A stretch of 64,000 bases of DNA. Source: Deltaproteobacteria bacterium. Lineage in GTDB: Bacteria; Desulfobacterota; Desulfarculia; Adiutricales; Adiutricaceae. Every line of letters begins with the position of its first letter. Within the stretch, counting starts at the first letter, position 1. Location: assembly GCA_031263485.1 (NCBI GenBank), contig JAISFS010000099.1, positions 1-64,000 on the forward strand, in the 5' to 3' direction. The translations under genes and the position numbers were made by a program. The notes under the pieces were generated by a model. That model did not search any database. It had not been told where the DNA came from and was given only the letters and a program-made list of their open reading frames with translations. Shown here one piece after another: positions 39,479-47,377 of this stretch.

Positions 39479-39949
39479 TCAGGCGACGCCATCCTTGGCG
39501 CACTTGCGGCAGACCCCGCGCACCTCGACGGAACCGTCCTTGATCTCGAACCCCAGCGCGCTCAGGCGGTGGAAAATGGAGGTGTACAGCCCCTCGTCGT
39601 TGATTTCGGTGGTGGTCTGGCAACCGGGGCAGACGATGATGAGGGGGTTGTGCAAGGGAAGGTGGCTATCCGAGCAGGCCACGAACGCGTTAAGCGCGTT
39701 CACGCGGTGGACCAGGCCGTTATGGAGGAAAAACTCCAGGATGCGGTAGACGGTGGCCGGGGTGAGACGGTGGCCCTTCTCGCGCAGGGTGTCGAGCAGA
39801 TCGTAGGCCTTGACCGGGCCGGTGGCCGTGATGAGGGTCTCCAGCACCAGCCTCCTCAGCTGGGTGAGCTGCGTACCCTGTGCGGCGCAGTAGCTCTCGG
39901 CCTCGTCCAGGAGCCTTTTGACTTTCGCTTCTGCCGTCTCTGTCTCCAT
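39479..39949 (-). CDS. zur: Fur-family regulator, Zur type
   Basis: 156 residues. A winged-helix domain covers residues ~20-90 (QLTQLRRLVLETLITATGPV, TPATVYRILEFFLHNGLVHR). It is followed by FVACSDS and two CxxC pairs, CPGC and CRKC, the structural zinc site of Zur/Fur proteins. Zur represses zinc-uptake genes when zinc is plentiful. It is the last gene of the minus-strand zrgA-ATPase-permease-DUF3299 operon, a context in which the Zur branch is the natural assignment. Palindromes resembling Fur-family boxes cover the operon promoter (44439-44481), so feedback control is likely. Choosing Zur over Fur or PerR rests mainly on neighbours. Confidence 0.88.
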   Translation of the reverse strand: METETAEAKVKRLLDEAESYCAAQGTQLTQLRRLVLETLITATGPVKAYDLLDTLREKGHRLTPATVYRILEFFLHNGLVHRVNALNAFVACSDSHLPLHNPLIIVCPGCQTTTEINDEGLYTSIFHRLSALGFEIKDGSVEVRGVCRKCAKDGVA

Positions 39950-39992
39950 TTTTCACCGGGATGGGCGGGTCCGTTGAAGGTCGGCGGTGCGT

Positions 39993-40631
39993 TCAGCCAT
40001 CCTCCCTGTAGGGCTCGACCTTGTCTGCGGGGAGGGTGTAGCCCGCGTCCCCCAGGTCGGTCTGAAACCGCTCCGCCCTCATCATACCATAGACCCAGAC
40101 CACATCCATAACCCCTATCCCGTCCAAGGCCTGATTGCTCCGCACGAACACGATCTGGTTGGGAGGGGGAGGCGGCACGTGGATGCAGGCGCCGAAATAC
40201 GGGACCAGGAAGAACTCCTTGATCTCCGTGCTCTCGAGATCCAGGGGAACCACGAAGCCCGGGATCTTGATCCTCTTGCCCCCCATGGCCTTGTTGATGG
40301 GCGCCTGGGCCCAGCGCGCCATGAATTCCCTGACTGCCTCCTCGGCCCCGGGATCGTCGTCCCGCATCTTGTCGATGCCGAGTTCCTGGAATATCGCGGC
40401 GGGATCCCAGCCGGGGTCCACCAGCTCGTCCCAGATGAGCCAGCCGTTCTCCGTGTATGCCCCGTCCGCGACGGCGGAGGCCCGGGGCGTACAGGGCGCC
40501 GCCAGGAGGGCCGCGACCAAAAAGCCCGCGAGAAACCTGGCTACCCGGCGGGCGCGTGCGCGGGCAACCTGCCTTGACGCGGCCTCAGGTCGAGGGGCCG
40601 TTTCGAGAACTGCCGCTGTCGATGGTGGCAT
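39993..40631 (-). CDS. DUF3299 protein of the zinc-uptake operon
   Basis: Start ATG 40631, with AGGAGG six bases upstream; an upstream ATG (40685) lacks one. 212 residues. An N-terminal hydrophobic segment (ARFLAGFLVAALLAAP) acts as signal peptide or anchor. The mature part matches DUF3299: WDELVDPGWDP, KRIKIPGFVVPLDLE, EFFLVPYFGACIHVPPPPPN, DVVWVYGMM. The motif ACIHVPPPP with Cys-x-His is the family hallmark and may bind metal. In Pseudomonas a DUF2796-ATPase-permease-DUF3299 set belongs to the Zur regulon, and the same order is seen here. Its biochemical role is unknown. Confidence 0.88.
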   Translation of the reverse strand: MPPSTAAVLETAPRPEAASRQVARARARRVARFLAGFLVAALLAAPCTPRASAVADGAYTENGWLIWDELVDPGWDPAAIFQELGIDKMRDDDPGAEEAVREFMARWAQAPINKAMGGKRIKIPGFVVPLDLESTEIKEFFLVPYFGACIHVPPPPPNQIVFVRSNQALDGIGVMDVVWVYGMMRAERFQTDLGDAGYTLPADKVEPYREDG

Positions 40632-40857
40632 GTCGATCCTCCTGATCACCGGCAGAAGCCGGTCGGGAAGTGTCAAAGCCGACACGGTCGGAGCGAGGCG
40701 TTACGCATGGAGCGAGGCGTTATGCCTGGAGAAAGAAGGCGTTGTGCCTGGAGAGAGACATCACCCTCGAAAGAGGCGATACGCCTAGATCAAGGCGCAA
40801 CGCGCGGAACGAGGGGCCGCGCGCGGGAGCCCCGTGCCTGGATTTAGTCCGGCAGGC

Positions 40858-42126
40858 TCAGGACGAGGGCGAGAGCCCATCGGACAGGCTCAGGAAATAT
40901 GCCCGCACGGCGGGGACGAGGCTGGTCAGGAGCCCAAGGACCAGGATGCCCGCCATGATCAGCCACTCGCGGGCCGTCGGGATCCCCACATCGAAGGCCA
41001 GACCGAAGCGGTCCAGGAGCCAGGGGGCCATGAGCGCCGTGGCAACGGTGAGCGCCGCGATGCCCACGGCTATCCCGCAGAGGGTTAGGAGCAGCCCTTC
41101 GAATGAGAGGAGCGCCGTCACGTCCAGCGGGCCGGCGCCGGCGGAGCGCAATACCGCCAGCTCCCGGCGGCGCTCGCCCAGGCATGCCAGGATGGTCGAG
41201 CCCAGGCCCGCGAGGCCAGTGAAGGTGACCAGGAGCGAGACCGCCACGAGCGCCCTCTCCCAGCCTCCCAAAAGGCCCCAAAGCTGGTCCAGTGCCACTC
41301 CGGGCATCACGGCCGTCAAAGCCTCGCCCCTGTACTCCTGGAGGTCGCGCTGCACCGCGAAGACGGCGCGGCGGTTCTTCAGTCCCACCAGCACGGCGGT
41401 CACCGCCTTGGGCTCCAGATTGAAGCGCCGCGCCTGATCGGCGGAGACCGAGAAGCCCCTGATTGGCGCCCCGCCCTGCCAATCGATGTGGATGGCCTCC
41501 ATCGACTCGAGGCTGATGTAGAGCGAGCGGTCAACGGGTGAGCCAGTGGGCGCGAGCACCCCCGTCACGGTGAAGGGCTTGTCGTCGTGCAACCGCGCGT
41601 GTGGGCCGCCGCCATGGGCGAGGACGATGCTGTCCCCCTCTCGGTAGCCCAGCCGCGAGGCCACCTCGGAGCCCAGCACAGTCTCGAAGACGTCCCCGAA
41701 CGCCCTGCCCGACGCGAGCGAAAGCTCCCTCCCGCCCCGGTACCGGAACCGGGAGAAGAAGTCGCCCGAGGTCCCCACAACCGGATAGCCCCGGTGGCTG
41801 TCGCCCATGGACAGGGGAACCGTCCAGAGCACCTCCGGCCGCGAGGCTATCATCTTCGCCGAATCCCACCCGATGTTGTTGGACGCCCCGCCCAGATGGA
41901 AGACGGCGTAAAGCATGAGCTGCACCGGCCCGCCCCTGGCCCCCACCACCAGATCGGTCCCTGACACGGCCCCCGTGAAGCCCAGCCTCACCTGGCTCCT
42001 CACCCTCTCTATGCCAACCAGCAGGGCGGTGGAGAGGCTCACCGAGAGCATGACCAGTGCCAGGGTGAACCGGCGGTTCCAGGCGCTCTTGATGGCCAGG
42101 AGGAACAGCGATGAAAGTCTCTGCAT
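40858..42126 (-). CDS. FtsX-like ABC permease of the zinc-uptake operon
   Basis: I chose ATG 42126 (AGGAAGG upstream), giving 422 residues beginning MQRLSSLFLLAIKSAWNRRF. A longer frame to 42441 would translate the tandem repeat and is unlikely. One transmembrane helix lies at ~20-40. A large periplasmic MacB/FtsX-like domain follows (SGTDLVVGARGGPVQLMLYA, residues 60-270). Three C-terminal helices span about 270-420. The topology fits MacB/LolC-type permeases rather than classical importers. It works with the ATPase encoded just upstream, and the operon context points to zinc homeostasis. Confidence 0.9.
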   Translation of the reverse strand: MQRLSSLFLLAIKSAWNRRFTLALVMLSVSLSTALLVGIERVRSQVRLGFTGAVSGTDLVVGARGGPVQLMLYAVFHLGGASNNIGWDSAKMIASRPEVLWTVPLSMGDSHRGYPVVGTSGDFFSRFRYRGGRELSLASGRAFGDVFETVLGSEVASRLGYREGDSIVLAHGGGPHARLHDDKPFTVTGVLAPTGSPVDRSLYISLESMEAIHIDWQGGAPIRGFSVSADQARRFNLEPKAVTAVLVGLKNRRAVFAVQRDLQEYRGEALTAVMPGVALDQLWGLLGGWERALVAVSLLVTFTGLAGLGSTILACLGERRRELAVLRSAGAGPLDVTALLSFEGLLLTLCGIAVGIAALTVATALMAPWLLDRFGLAFDVGIPTAREWLIMAGILVLGLLTSLVPAVRAYFLSLSDGLSPSS

Positions 42127-42208
42127 GTGGCCTTCCTGTGCTTTGGAGCTTCCGACCGTCCCGGAGACATACGCCACCGCGAGGGCCAGGATGCGGACGG
42201 CACACGCC

Positions 42209-42395
42209 GTCTCGAAGCGGCTTGAGCGGCGCACGCCGTCTCGAAGCGGCTTGAGCGGCGCACGTCGTCTCGAAGCGGCTTGAGCGGCGCACGTCGTCTC
42301 GGAGCGGCTTGAGCGGCGCACATCGTCTCGGAACGGCTTGATCGGCGTGCACCGTCTCGGAGCGGCTTGATCGGCGCACACCGTCTCGGAGCGGG
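42209..42395. repeat. 29-bp tandem repeat, 6.4 copies
   Basis: The unit begins GTCTCGAAGCGGCTTGAGCG and ends GCGCACGCC. Starts fall at exactly 29-bp steps: 42209, 42238, 42267, 42296, 42325, 42354, 42383. Units differ by a few substitutions. There are no spacers, so it is not a CRISPR array. Confidence 0.95.
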
Positions 42396-42554
42396 TCACC
42401 TGGCGGTGCTCCTTCGGGGACAGCCAGGCAAAAATAAGCACCCCCCGGGCCTGCCAGGGCGATCCCGGCCTCCGCCGCTCAGGGACAGGCTGGGTAGAGC
42501 GGCGGAACGGTCCGGTTGGAGAGACGCCTCAAAGGCGCGGCGCCGGGGGGGCCC

Positions 42555-42582
42555 GGGGCCGCCGCCGCAGGGCGGCGGCCCC
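42555..42582 (-). terminator. GC hairpin after the ABC ATPase gene
   Basis: A perfect 12-bp stem, GGGGCCGCCGCC with loop GCAG, ends 20 bases past the ATPase stop on the minus strand. There is no T-run, so it may reduce read-through or stabilise mRNA ends rather than terminate fully. Confidence 0.5.
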
Positions 42583-42602
42583 GCATTCCTGGGGCAGGAC
42601 TC

Positions 42603-43592
42603 CTAGCCGCTGCAACCCGACAGCGAGAAACGGCGCTCGAACTCTTCCGCCAGCTTCGTGTCGTGGCTCACGAACATCAGACTCGACCCTGCCAGGGCGC
42701 ATTCCTTCAGCAAAAGCCTGAGGAAGGTCAGGCCGGTCTCCTCGTCCAGCGCGGATGTGGGTTCGTCCGCGATCAAAAGGGGCGGGGAGCCTATGAGCGC
42801 CCTGGCGGCAGCCACCCTCTGCTGCTGTCCCACGGAGAGCCGGGTGGCCTTCCTGCCCCACAGATCCTCCGGGATGCCCAGCCTCTCCAGGAGCCGTCCG
42901 GCTGCCAGGGCGGGGGTCGCGGCGGAGGCCACCGCCCTTTTGCGGCGGGCCTTCGAGAAGCCGCAGGGGAGAAGCACGTTCTCGACTGCGCTCAGGTACG
43001 GGACCAGGTTGAACTGCTGGAAGACGTAACCGATGTCGTCCCCGCGCAGGCGATCCCGAGCCGGCCCGGAGAGCCTGGAGAGGTTCCTGCCCCCCACCTC
43101 GATCTCTCCGGAGTCGGGTGCGATGATCCCGGCCACGAGGCTCAGGAGGGTGCTCTTGCCGCAACCGCTGGGCCCGGTGATGAAAAGCCGCTCTCCGCGT
43201 CCGAGCCTCAGATCGAGCCCCTCGAAGACCGGACCTCCGCCCTTAGGCCAGGCAAACGTGATCCCCCTCACGTCCACCGCAACGGCCTCGCCGCCGGTAT
43301 CAGCCCGGGGGCCGCCAGAAGCCGAAGACTCGGACCCGACCGCTTCGGCCGGCGAGCCGAGGTCGGGAGGATCGGCGTCGGAGTCAGCGGAAATCGGAAC
43401 GTCGCTTGGAGAGTCAAAAACGGCATCCGCAACGGAGTCCATGGCCGATGCCTCCGGGTCGGGGCCGCCATCGTGCCTGGGGCCCGAAACGAGGGCGTTG
43501 CGGGGGGCACCCTCCGAAACGGGGCCGGGAATACCCGGCCCGCGGCATCCCGAGGGCGCCCCGCAGACGGCAACGTCAGGGGACGTTACCAT
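42603..43592 (-). CDS. ABC transporter ATPase of the zinc-uptake operon
   Basis: 329 residues. After a ~105-residue Pro/Asp/Ser-rich N-terminal extension comes a LolD/MacB-type ATPase. Motifs: Walker A GPSGCGKSTLLSLVAG, Q-loop YVFQQFNLVPYLSAVENVLL, signature LSVGQQQRVAAARAL, Walker B LLIADEPTSALD, H-loop MFVSHD. It energises the FtsX-like permease. The ATG overlaps the zrgA stop by a few bases (43586-43592), so translation is coupled. The N-terminal extension may be real, or the true start may lie further in, just before VAVDVRGITFAWP. Confidence 0.92.
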   Translation of the reverse strand: MVTSPDVAVCGAPSGCRGPGIPGPVSEGAPRNALVSGPRHDGGPDPEASAMDSVADAVFDSPSDVPISADSDADPPDLGSPAEAVGSESSASGGPRADTGGEAVAVDVRGITFAWPKGGGPVFEGLDLRLGRGERLFITGPSGCGKSTLLSLVAGIIAPDSGEIEVGGRNLSRLSGPARDRLRGDDIGYVFQQFNLVPYLSAVENVLLPCGFSKARRKRAVASAATPALAAGRLLERLGIPEDLWGRKATRLSVGQQQRVAAARALIGSPPLLIADEPTSALDEETGLTFLRLLLKECALAGSSLMFVSHDTKLAEEFERRFSLSGCSG

Positions 43593-44221
43593 GTGATTTT
43601 GGTGCCGGTCGGGCTCAACTCGGCGCCTTTCTGGCCCTTGGACGAGACCAGCTGGACGTCTACGTCAAGGAGGCTCGGAAAGGCCTCGAAGAGGCCTGCG
43701 GCATCGATGAGGGCGCCGTCGCCGACGGTCGTGGTGCAGGCGAATTCGAACTCGGCCTCCAGATCCGAATGGACCTCGCCGTCCGCATGCTCGTGGCCCT
43801 CATCCTCGCCATCGTGGCTGTGGCCCTCCTCGCCCTCGTGGCCGTGGCCGTGGCCTTCGGCGCTGTGGGGATGGCCCAGGATATCCTCGGGTATGTTCTC
43901 CCCGTCCAGCGTCACGCCGGAAGGCTTGCAGCCCCAGGCTGCGGGGAAGGCGAACAGGCTGCCCGATCCGTTCAGCTTGTCCACCATGGCCTTCATCTCC
44001 GCCGTCTGCTCCGGGGTGCTGGGGACATGCTCGAAGGAGATGAAACTGGCAAGCGGCCCGTCGAGGTCGATGTCTATGGACGCGTCTTCGACTGTTATGT
44101 TGAGTGTCGCTGCGCCATGCACGTGAGGGCCGTGGGTCTCGCCCTGGGCCAGGAGTGTGGCGGGGGCCAGGAAAGGAAGCAACGGCGCGAAGGCCAGAAG
44201 GGCTAATGCTTTCGAGTTCAT
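43586..44221 (-). CDS. zrgA: ZrgA/DUF2796 zinc-uptake protein
   Basis: 211 residues, ATG with AGGAGC upstream. A signal peptide (ALALLAFAPLLPFLAPATLLA) is followed by the family opening HGPHVHGAATLNI. SFISFEHVPSTPEQ and a His-rich loop with HPHSAEGHGHGHEGEEGHSH come next. The C-terminal half repeats the conserved pattern (EFEFACTTT). The His-rich stretches make a periplasmic zinc carrier or donor likely, as proposed for ZrgA-type proteins. First gene of the five-gene minus-strand operon. Its promoter at 44464-44499 is overlapped by a Zur-like palindrome, and the predicted 5' leader is about 240 nt. Confidence 0.92.
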   Translation of the reverse strand: MNSKALALLAFAPLLPFLAPATLLAQGETHGPHVHGAATLNITVEDASIDIDLDGPLASFISFEHVPSTPEQTAEMKAMVDKLNGSGSLFAFPAAWGCKPSGVTLDGENIPEDILGHPHSAEGHGHGHEGEEGHSHDGEDEGHEHADGEVHSDLEAEFEFACTTTVGDGALIDAAGLFEAFPSLLDVDVQLVSSKGQKGAELSPTGTKITW

Positions 44222-44438
44222 GAAAAGCTCCTGATGGATCGCGGGCGTGACCGTCCCGCGTGTTTTGAGGGCTCTGGACGTCCTGACGCCTGCGGGCTTG
44301 GATTTGCGGCCGCCGGACTCGGGCGCAGGGAGGCCCCCGTACCGGCGGGGCCGCAGACGCCAGGGCGATGGGCCGGAGACCCGGCGCCTGAATCCGCGAC
44401 CGTTGTCCCGGGCAAGGCGGGTGCCCGATGCCGAGCCC

Positions 44439-44458
44439 CACTACGATATATTATCCGG
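44439..44458. promoter_or_regulatory. Zur-like operator, weaker upstream-numbered copy
   Basis: CACTACGATATATTATCCGG shares the core GATATATTAT with the sites at 44462-44481 and 45108-45127. It starts 23 bp from the first of these, about two helical turns, so two dimers could bind side by side just downstream of the zrgA transcription start. Confidence 0.5.
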
Positions 44459-44461
44459 AGA

Positions 44462-44499
44462 CAGTATGATATACTATTGCAACAACGTGCCTTTGTCAA
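44462..44499 (-). promoter_or_regulatory. zrgA operon promoter with overlapping Zur-like operator
   Basis: Minus strand: -35 TTGACA (44494-44499), spacer of exactly 17 bp, -10 TAGTAT (44471-44476). The operator CAGTATGATATACTATTGCA (44462-44481) covers the -10 box. Repression by a Fur-family protein at this position would block RNA polymerase. The same promoter and operator geometry recurs at 45108-45145. Confidence 0.7.
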
Positions 44500-44751
44500 G
44501 CGGGACAATGCCATGGCGCCATGACAGGCAAAAGCTCGCCCTCGGCAGAGGTTTCCACAGGCTCCGAGGGGGAGGCGCACTCGCCCGACGCGCGGAAGCG
44601 CGACCAATCACCCCGAAAGGCGACCAATCACCCCGAGACGGGGAAGGCCCCGAATGCCGGACGGCGAAGTTGCCGGAATTGCCGAGGATAGGGCCTGACA
44701 GCGTAACGGATGGCGGCAGAGGGCCCGAATCGGCATAAGACCTTAAGATAA

Positions 44752-44781
44752 AAGCGCGGGGGCGACAGCTCCCCCGCGCTT
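44752..44781 (-). terminator. terminator-like hairpin of the candidate RNA
   Basis: A perfect 11-bp stem, AAGCGCGGGGG and its complement, with an 8-nt loop. On the minus strand it is followed by TTTTATC, a short U-tract. It ends a hairpin-rich segment that begins at the promoter at 45108-45145. Confidence 0.65.
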
Positions 44782-45110
44782 CATGGCCCCGGAGGCAGCA
44801 ACGCCCTGCCCCCGGATCGCTCGTTTTGAAGGTGCATCGCTTGCGCGGTGTTTTCGGTCCTCCTTTCGGGTTGTAGAAGCGCCACTCCTCCACGCATTAA
44901 CAATGGTGCGCTTCAAGGATGCCGCCCCGGCGGGGCTAGCCTTCGGCGGAGCCCCGCTGGGAAGCGGTGTCTTATGGCATGGCCTCAAAGCCGTGTCGAA
45001 CAGGTCGAGCTACGGTCCCTCCGTTAGGAGGACGGGGGCTTGCGGGGAGCGCTCCCGCAAGCCTTTCGAGCAAAGGCGTTACCTTGTTATTGGGAGGTCT
45101 CGTTGAATGC
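44752..45110 (-). ncRNA. candidate metal-regulated structured RNA (~360 nt)
   Basis: This minus-strand segment lies between a strong promoter (45108-45145) and a terminator-like hairpin (44752-44781) and carries no convincing gene. Reading 5' to 3', several stems can be drawn: 45061-45077 (GCCTTT/AAAGGC); 45037-45063 (10 bp, GGCTTGCGGG), alternative to the former; 45015-45033; 44930-44957 (8 bp, GCGGGGCT); 44876-44914 (GAAGCGC); and the final 11-bp stem. I could not place it in a known family. HEARO/omega-type RNAs and other large bacterial RNAs should be tested. A small protein on this strand (44474-44893 frame) seems unlikely because it would cross the terminator and the zrgA promoter. Confidence 0.5.
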
Positions 45111-45145
45111 AATGATATATTATTGCATCAAATGCATCCTGTCAA
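45108..45145 (-). promoter_or_regulatory. promoter with near-perfect Zur-like palindrome
   Basis: Minus strand: -35 TTGACA (45140-45145), 17-bp spacer, -10 TAATAT (45117-45122). The operator TGCAATGATATATTATTGCA (45108-45127) is a palindrome at 18 of 20 positions and covers the -10 box. The stretch TGCAATARTATATCAT is shared, at identical distance from the -35 box, with the zrgA promoter. No start codon for a recognisable gene follows on the minus strand. Confidence 0.7.
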
Positions 45146-45862
45146 CCATTTCCCCGCGCCATTACCTTGAAAAATGGCCCTTGTAGAGCATTTTTAGGGC
45201 AACATACTGAAATAACAGATAATTTTTTTTTTGCGCTTCAGCAATCGCCAGACCTCTCAGTGCAGGCTCCAAACCCCTCAGCGCAGGGAAAGCCATCAAG
45301 CTTGGCCAGGATAGGGATGGAATCAGGGCATGGCTCCTCAGGGACCGGGGGGAGCGGGTATTGCACTGCCCAACTAACCAACATACCTGAAGAAAAGTTC
45401 CAGGTTTGGGAGGCTTGCCGCTCCACCGCCGGGAAAGCCCTGGACAGCGTGCTTCTTTTAACTAACTGAAATTACTCATAAAATAAAGGAGATTGCCCCG
45501 GCCAACAGAGCGGCCTGAAGGTCACGCGGAACGAACCGCCCAAAGGCTTACGGCAACTTCACAGGAGCCTTCGACACGCCAAAAGCTCCACGACGTCTCT
45601 CCGCGCCCCGAAGGTCACAGGGCAACTGCCGATCCCTACAGGGCCGCCAGGCGTCTCGCCCATCCATGCGGGGCCGCCAGGCGTCTCGCCCATCCATGCG
45701 GGGACTTCAGTTCCCGGAATCCCCCTACACGTTCATGTTGATTCTCAACACCCCGGCGGATGAAACATGTCGGGGCTTCACAATACGGTGGGGGGCCAAG
45801 GCAACGATGCACGGGAAAGCGTTTCATGACAAAGGGTTTTGGCCAAGCCATCGCCCCGCCAC
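45146..45862. other. gene-free region with dispersed repeat
   Basis: No gene is supported. It includes a run of twelve T at 45223-45234 and a duplicated 31-bp segment (GGGCCGCCAGGCGTCTCGCC...) around 45640-45700. Copy B of the dispersed ~105-bp repeat lies at 45727-45833. Confidence 0.45.
45727..45833. repeat. ~105-bp dispersed repeat, copy B
   Basis: Starts ACACGTTCATGTTG, then CAACACCCCGGCGGATGAAAC, a GGGCCAAGG centre and AAAGCGTTTCATGACAAA. The same block order as at 3201-3304 and 48254-48357. It is closest to copy A in the first 45 bases and to copy C at the right end. Confidence 0.75.
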
Positions 45863-47287
45863 CTAAGGGATACCGCGCCACCATGGCCTGTACAGCGCCT
45901 GCTCATCGTCCAGAAGCACCGTCTCCCCGATAAGCGGCGTCACGAGACGGAAGGCGCTTGTCCGCGCGGCCCCGTCAAAGGCACGCTCCAGCGGCTCGTC
46001 CCAGGGATGCACCGCTATCGCGAACTTTCCCAGATGCACTGGCATATAGCGTCTGAGCCTCAAATCCAGCGCCGCCGTCAGGGCCTCCTCTGGCGTCATG
46101 TGAATCTCCGGCCAGGCGAAATCATACTGCCCCGCGTCCAGAAGCCCCAGATCGAAAGGTCCCAGCCTGTCGCCAGCCTCCATGAAGTGCGGCCCGTAGC
46201 CGGAATCGCCGCTGTAGAAGATCTTCCTGCCGCCCCCCGACACCGCGAAGCCCGTCCAAAGCGCCCTGTCCATGCGCACTCCCCGGTTGGAGCCATGGCG
46301 GGCAGGAACGAGCGCCACCTCCAGGCCTCCTATCCGGAAGCTGTCCCACCACAGGCCCTCGCGGATCCTCTCTGGGTCCCAGCCCCAGCGTTCCAGGTGC
46401 GCCCCCGTGCCCAGCCCGCATACGACCGCGCGGGTGCGCTCCCGGAGCGCGACTGCGGCGGCCTGATCAAGGTGATCGAAGTGGTCGTGACTTATCAGAA
46501 GGATGTCTATCTCGGGGAAGTCCTCGGCCGAGTAGATCTCCGTCCCCGGAAAGGCCCCGTTCACGTATTTTACCGGGGAGGCGTAACGGCCCAGGACAGG
46601 GTCGGCCGCGACCGTGGCCCCCGCCAGCCTCAGCACGAATGACGAGTGCCCCAGCCAGACCAGGCTCCCCTCGGGAAGGCTTTTGAGGTCAGACTTCCGA
46701 GTCGGGAGCGGCACGGCCGGGACTTTGCGGGGGGCCGGATCCAGGGCGCGGGAGAGCATTTCCAGGACACCCGTCCCCTCGGCGCTCCTGGAAGTGGGGA
46801 TCTCGTTCAGGAAAACCCCGTCGCGATAAAGCGGCGAGCCCTCGGCCCGCCGCATCCTCTCGCCAGACGGGAGCGCCCCGAACCTGGGGAGCGAAAGGAA
46901 GACTGTCGCCGCCAAAGCGAGGGCGGCTAAGGGGAGCGCGAGGCCCAGGAGGCTCACCCAGAACATGAGCCTCGCGAAGCCCTTCTCGCGGGGAGTCGAA
47001 GCGCTAAGGGCGGCGCCTTTGCCGCCGGGGCTGTTGCCCAATCCCTCGTCGGAACGCTCGGCTTCCGCAGCATCCGGAAGTGATGCCGTGACGCCTGAGG
47101 TTTCCGTGACTGAAGAAACACCGACCTCGGATTCCGAGGAGAAAGTCGAATCGGTCAAGATTTCTATTGAGGAAGCCGTGTCTGCCGCGGCTGAGGCGGA
47201 GGAAGCCGTGTCTGCCGCTTCGCGCGCTCCGGTAGCTTCCGCCGCGCCGAGCCTGTCGCCCTCACCGTCGTTTTCTCGTCCCGCCAT
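45863..47287 (-). CDS. membrane-anchored MBL-fold metallo-hydrolase
   Basis: Start ATG 47287, preceded by AGAGG at good spacing; a longer frame to 47308 lacks one. 474 residues. Ala/Ser/Glu-rich N-terminus (1-100), then one transmembrane segment (FWVSLLGLALPLAALALAA, ~110-130). An UlaG/NAPE-PLD-like metallo-beta-lactamase domain follows: VWLGHSSFVLRL, LLISHDHFDHLD (the HxHxDH metal motif), PARHGSNRG, FSGDSGYGPHF, YMPVHLGKFAIAVHPWDEP. All metal ligands are present. Probably a periplasm-facing hydrolase of phosphodiester or lactone bonds; the substrate is unknown. A 29-bp perfect palindrome sits just upstream of its ribosome site. Confidence 0.9.
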   Translation of the reverse strand: MAGRENDGEGDRLGAAEATGAREAADTASSASAAADTASSIEILTDSTFSSESEVGVSSVTETSGVTASLPDAAEAERSDEGLGNSPGGKGAALSASTPREKGFARLMFWVSLLGLALPLAALALAATVFLSLPRFGALPSGERMRRAEGSPLYRDGVFLNEIPTSRSAEGTGVLEMLSRALDPAPRKVPAVPLPTRKSDLKSLPEGSLVWLGHSSFVLRLAGATVAADPVLGRYASPVKYVNGAFPGTEIYSAEDFPEIDILLISHDHFDHLDQAAAVALRERTRAVVCGLGTGAHLERWGWDPERIREGLWWDSFRIGGLEVALVPARHGSNRGVRMDRALWTGFAVSGGGRKIFYSGDSGYGPHFMEAGDRLGPFDLGLLDAGQYDFAWPEIHMTPEEALTAALDLRLRRYMPVHLGKFAIAVHPWDEPLERAFDGAARTSAFRLVTPLIGETVLLDDEQALYRPWWRGIP

Positions 47288-47304
47288 CACGGCACCTCTA
47301 GCCC

Positions 47305-47333
47305 GCATATATCCGCGTTACGCGGATATATGC
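47305..47333. promoter_or_regulatory. 29-bp perfect palindrome
   Basis: GCATATATCCGCG, TTA, then its exact inverse complement. It sits 18 bases upstream of the MBL-hydrolase start and 44 bases past the SUFU gene stop. It could be an operator or an mRNA hairpin. There is no T-run, so an intrinsic terminator is less likely. Confidence 0.6.
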
Positions 47334-47377
47334 CGACGCGGGCGAATCCCGTGAAATGCCGTTGCTACAGTCCCCCG

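Larger units (their letters stand above)
42127..42602. other. 476-bp gap within the zinc operon
   Basis: The gap holds the 29-bp tandem repeat (42209-42395) and a 12-bp perfect GC hairpin (42555-42582) just after the ATPase gene. It is an unusually long interruption between two subunit genes of one transporter. Confidence 0.6.

Noticed and set aside
42209-42395. CRISPR array with 29-bp repeats
   Set aside because: Repeats follow each other at exactly 29 bp with no spacers, and no cas gene is nearby.
41000-42441. permease start at 42441 with a 105-residue N-terminal extension
   Set aside because: The extension only translates the 29-bp repeat, while ATG 42126 has a good ribosome site and the typical permease start.
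44474-44893. small Cys/His-containing protein instead of an RNA
   Set aside because: The frame would run through the terminator-like hairpin and the zrgA promoter, and only its first ~40 residues look protein-like.
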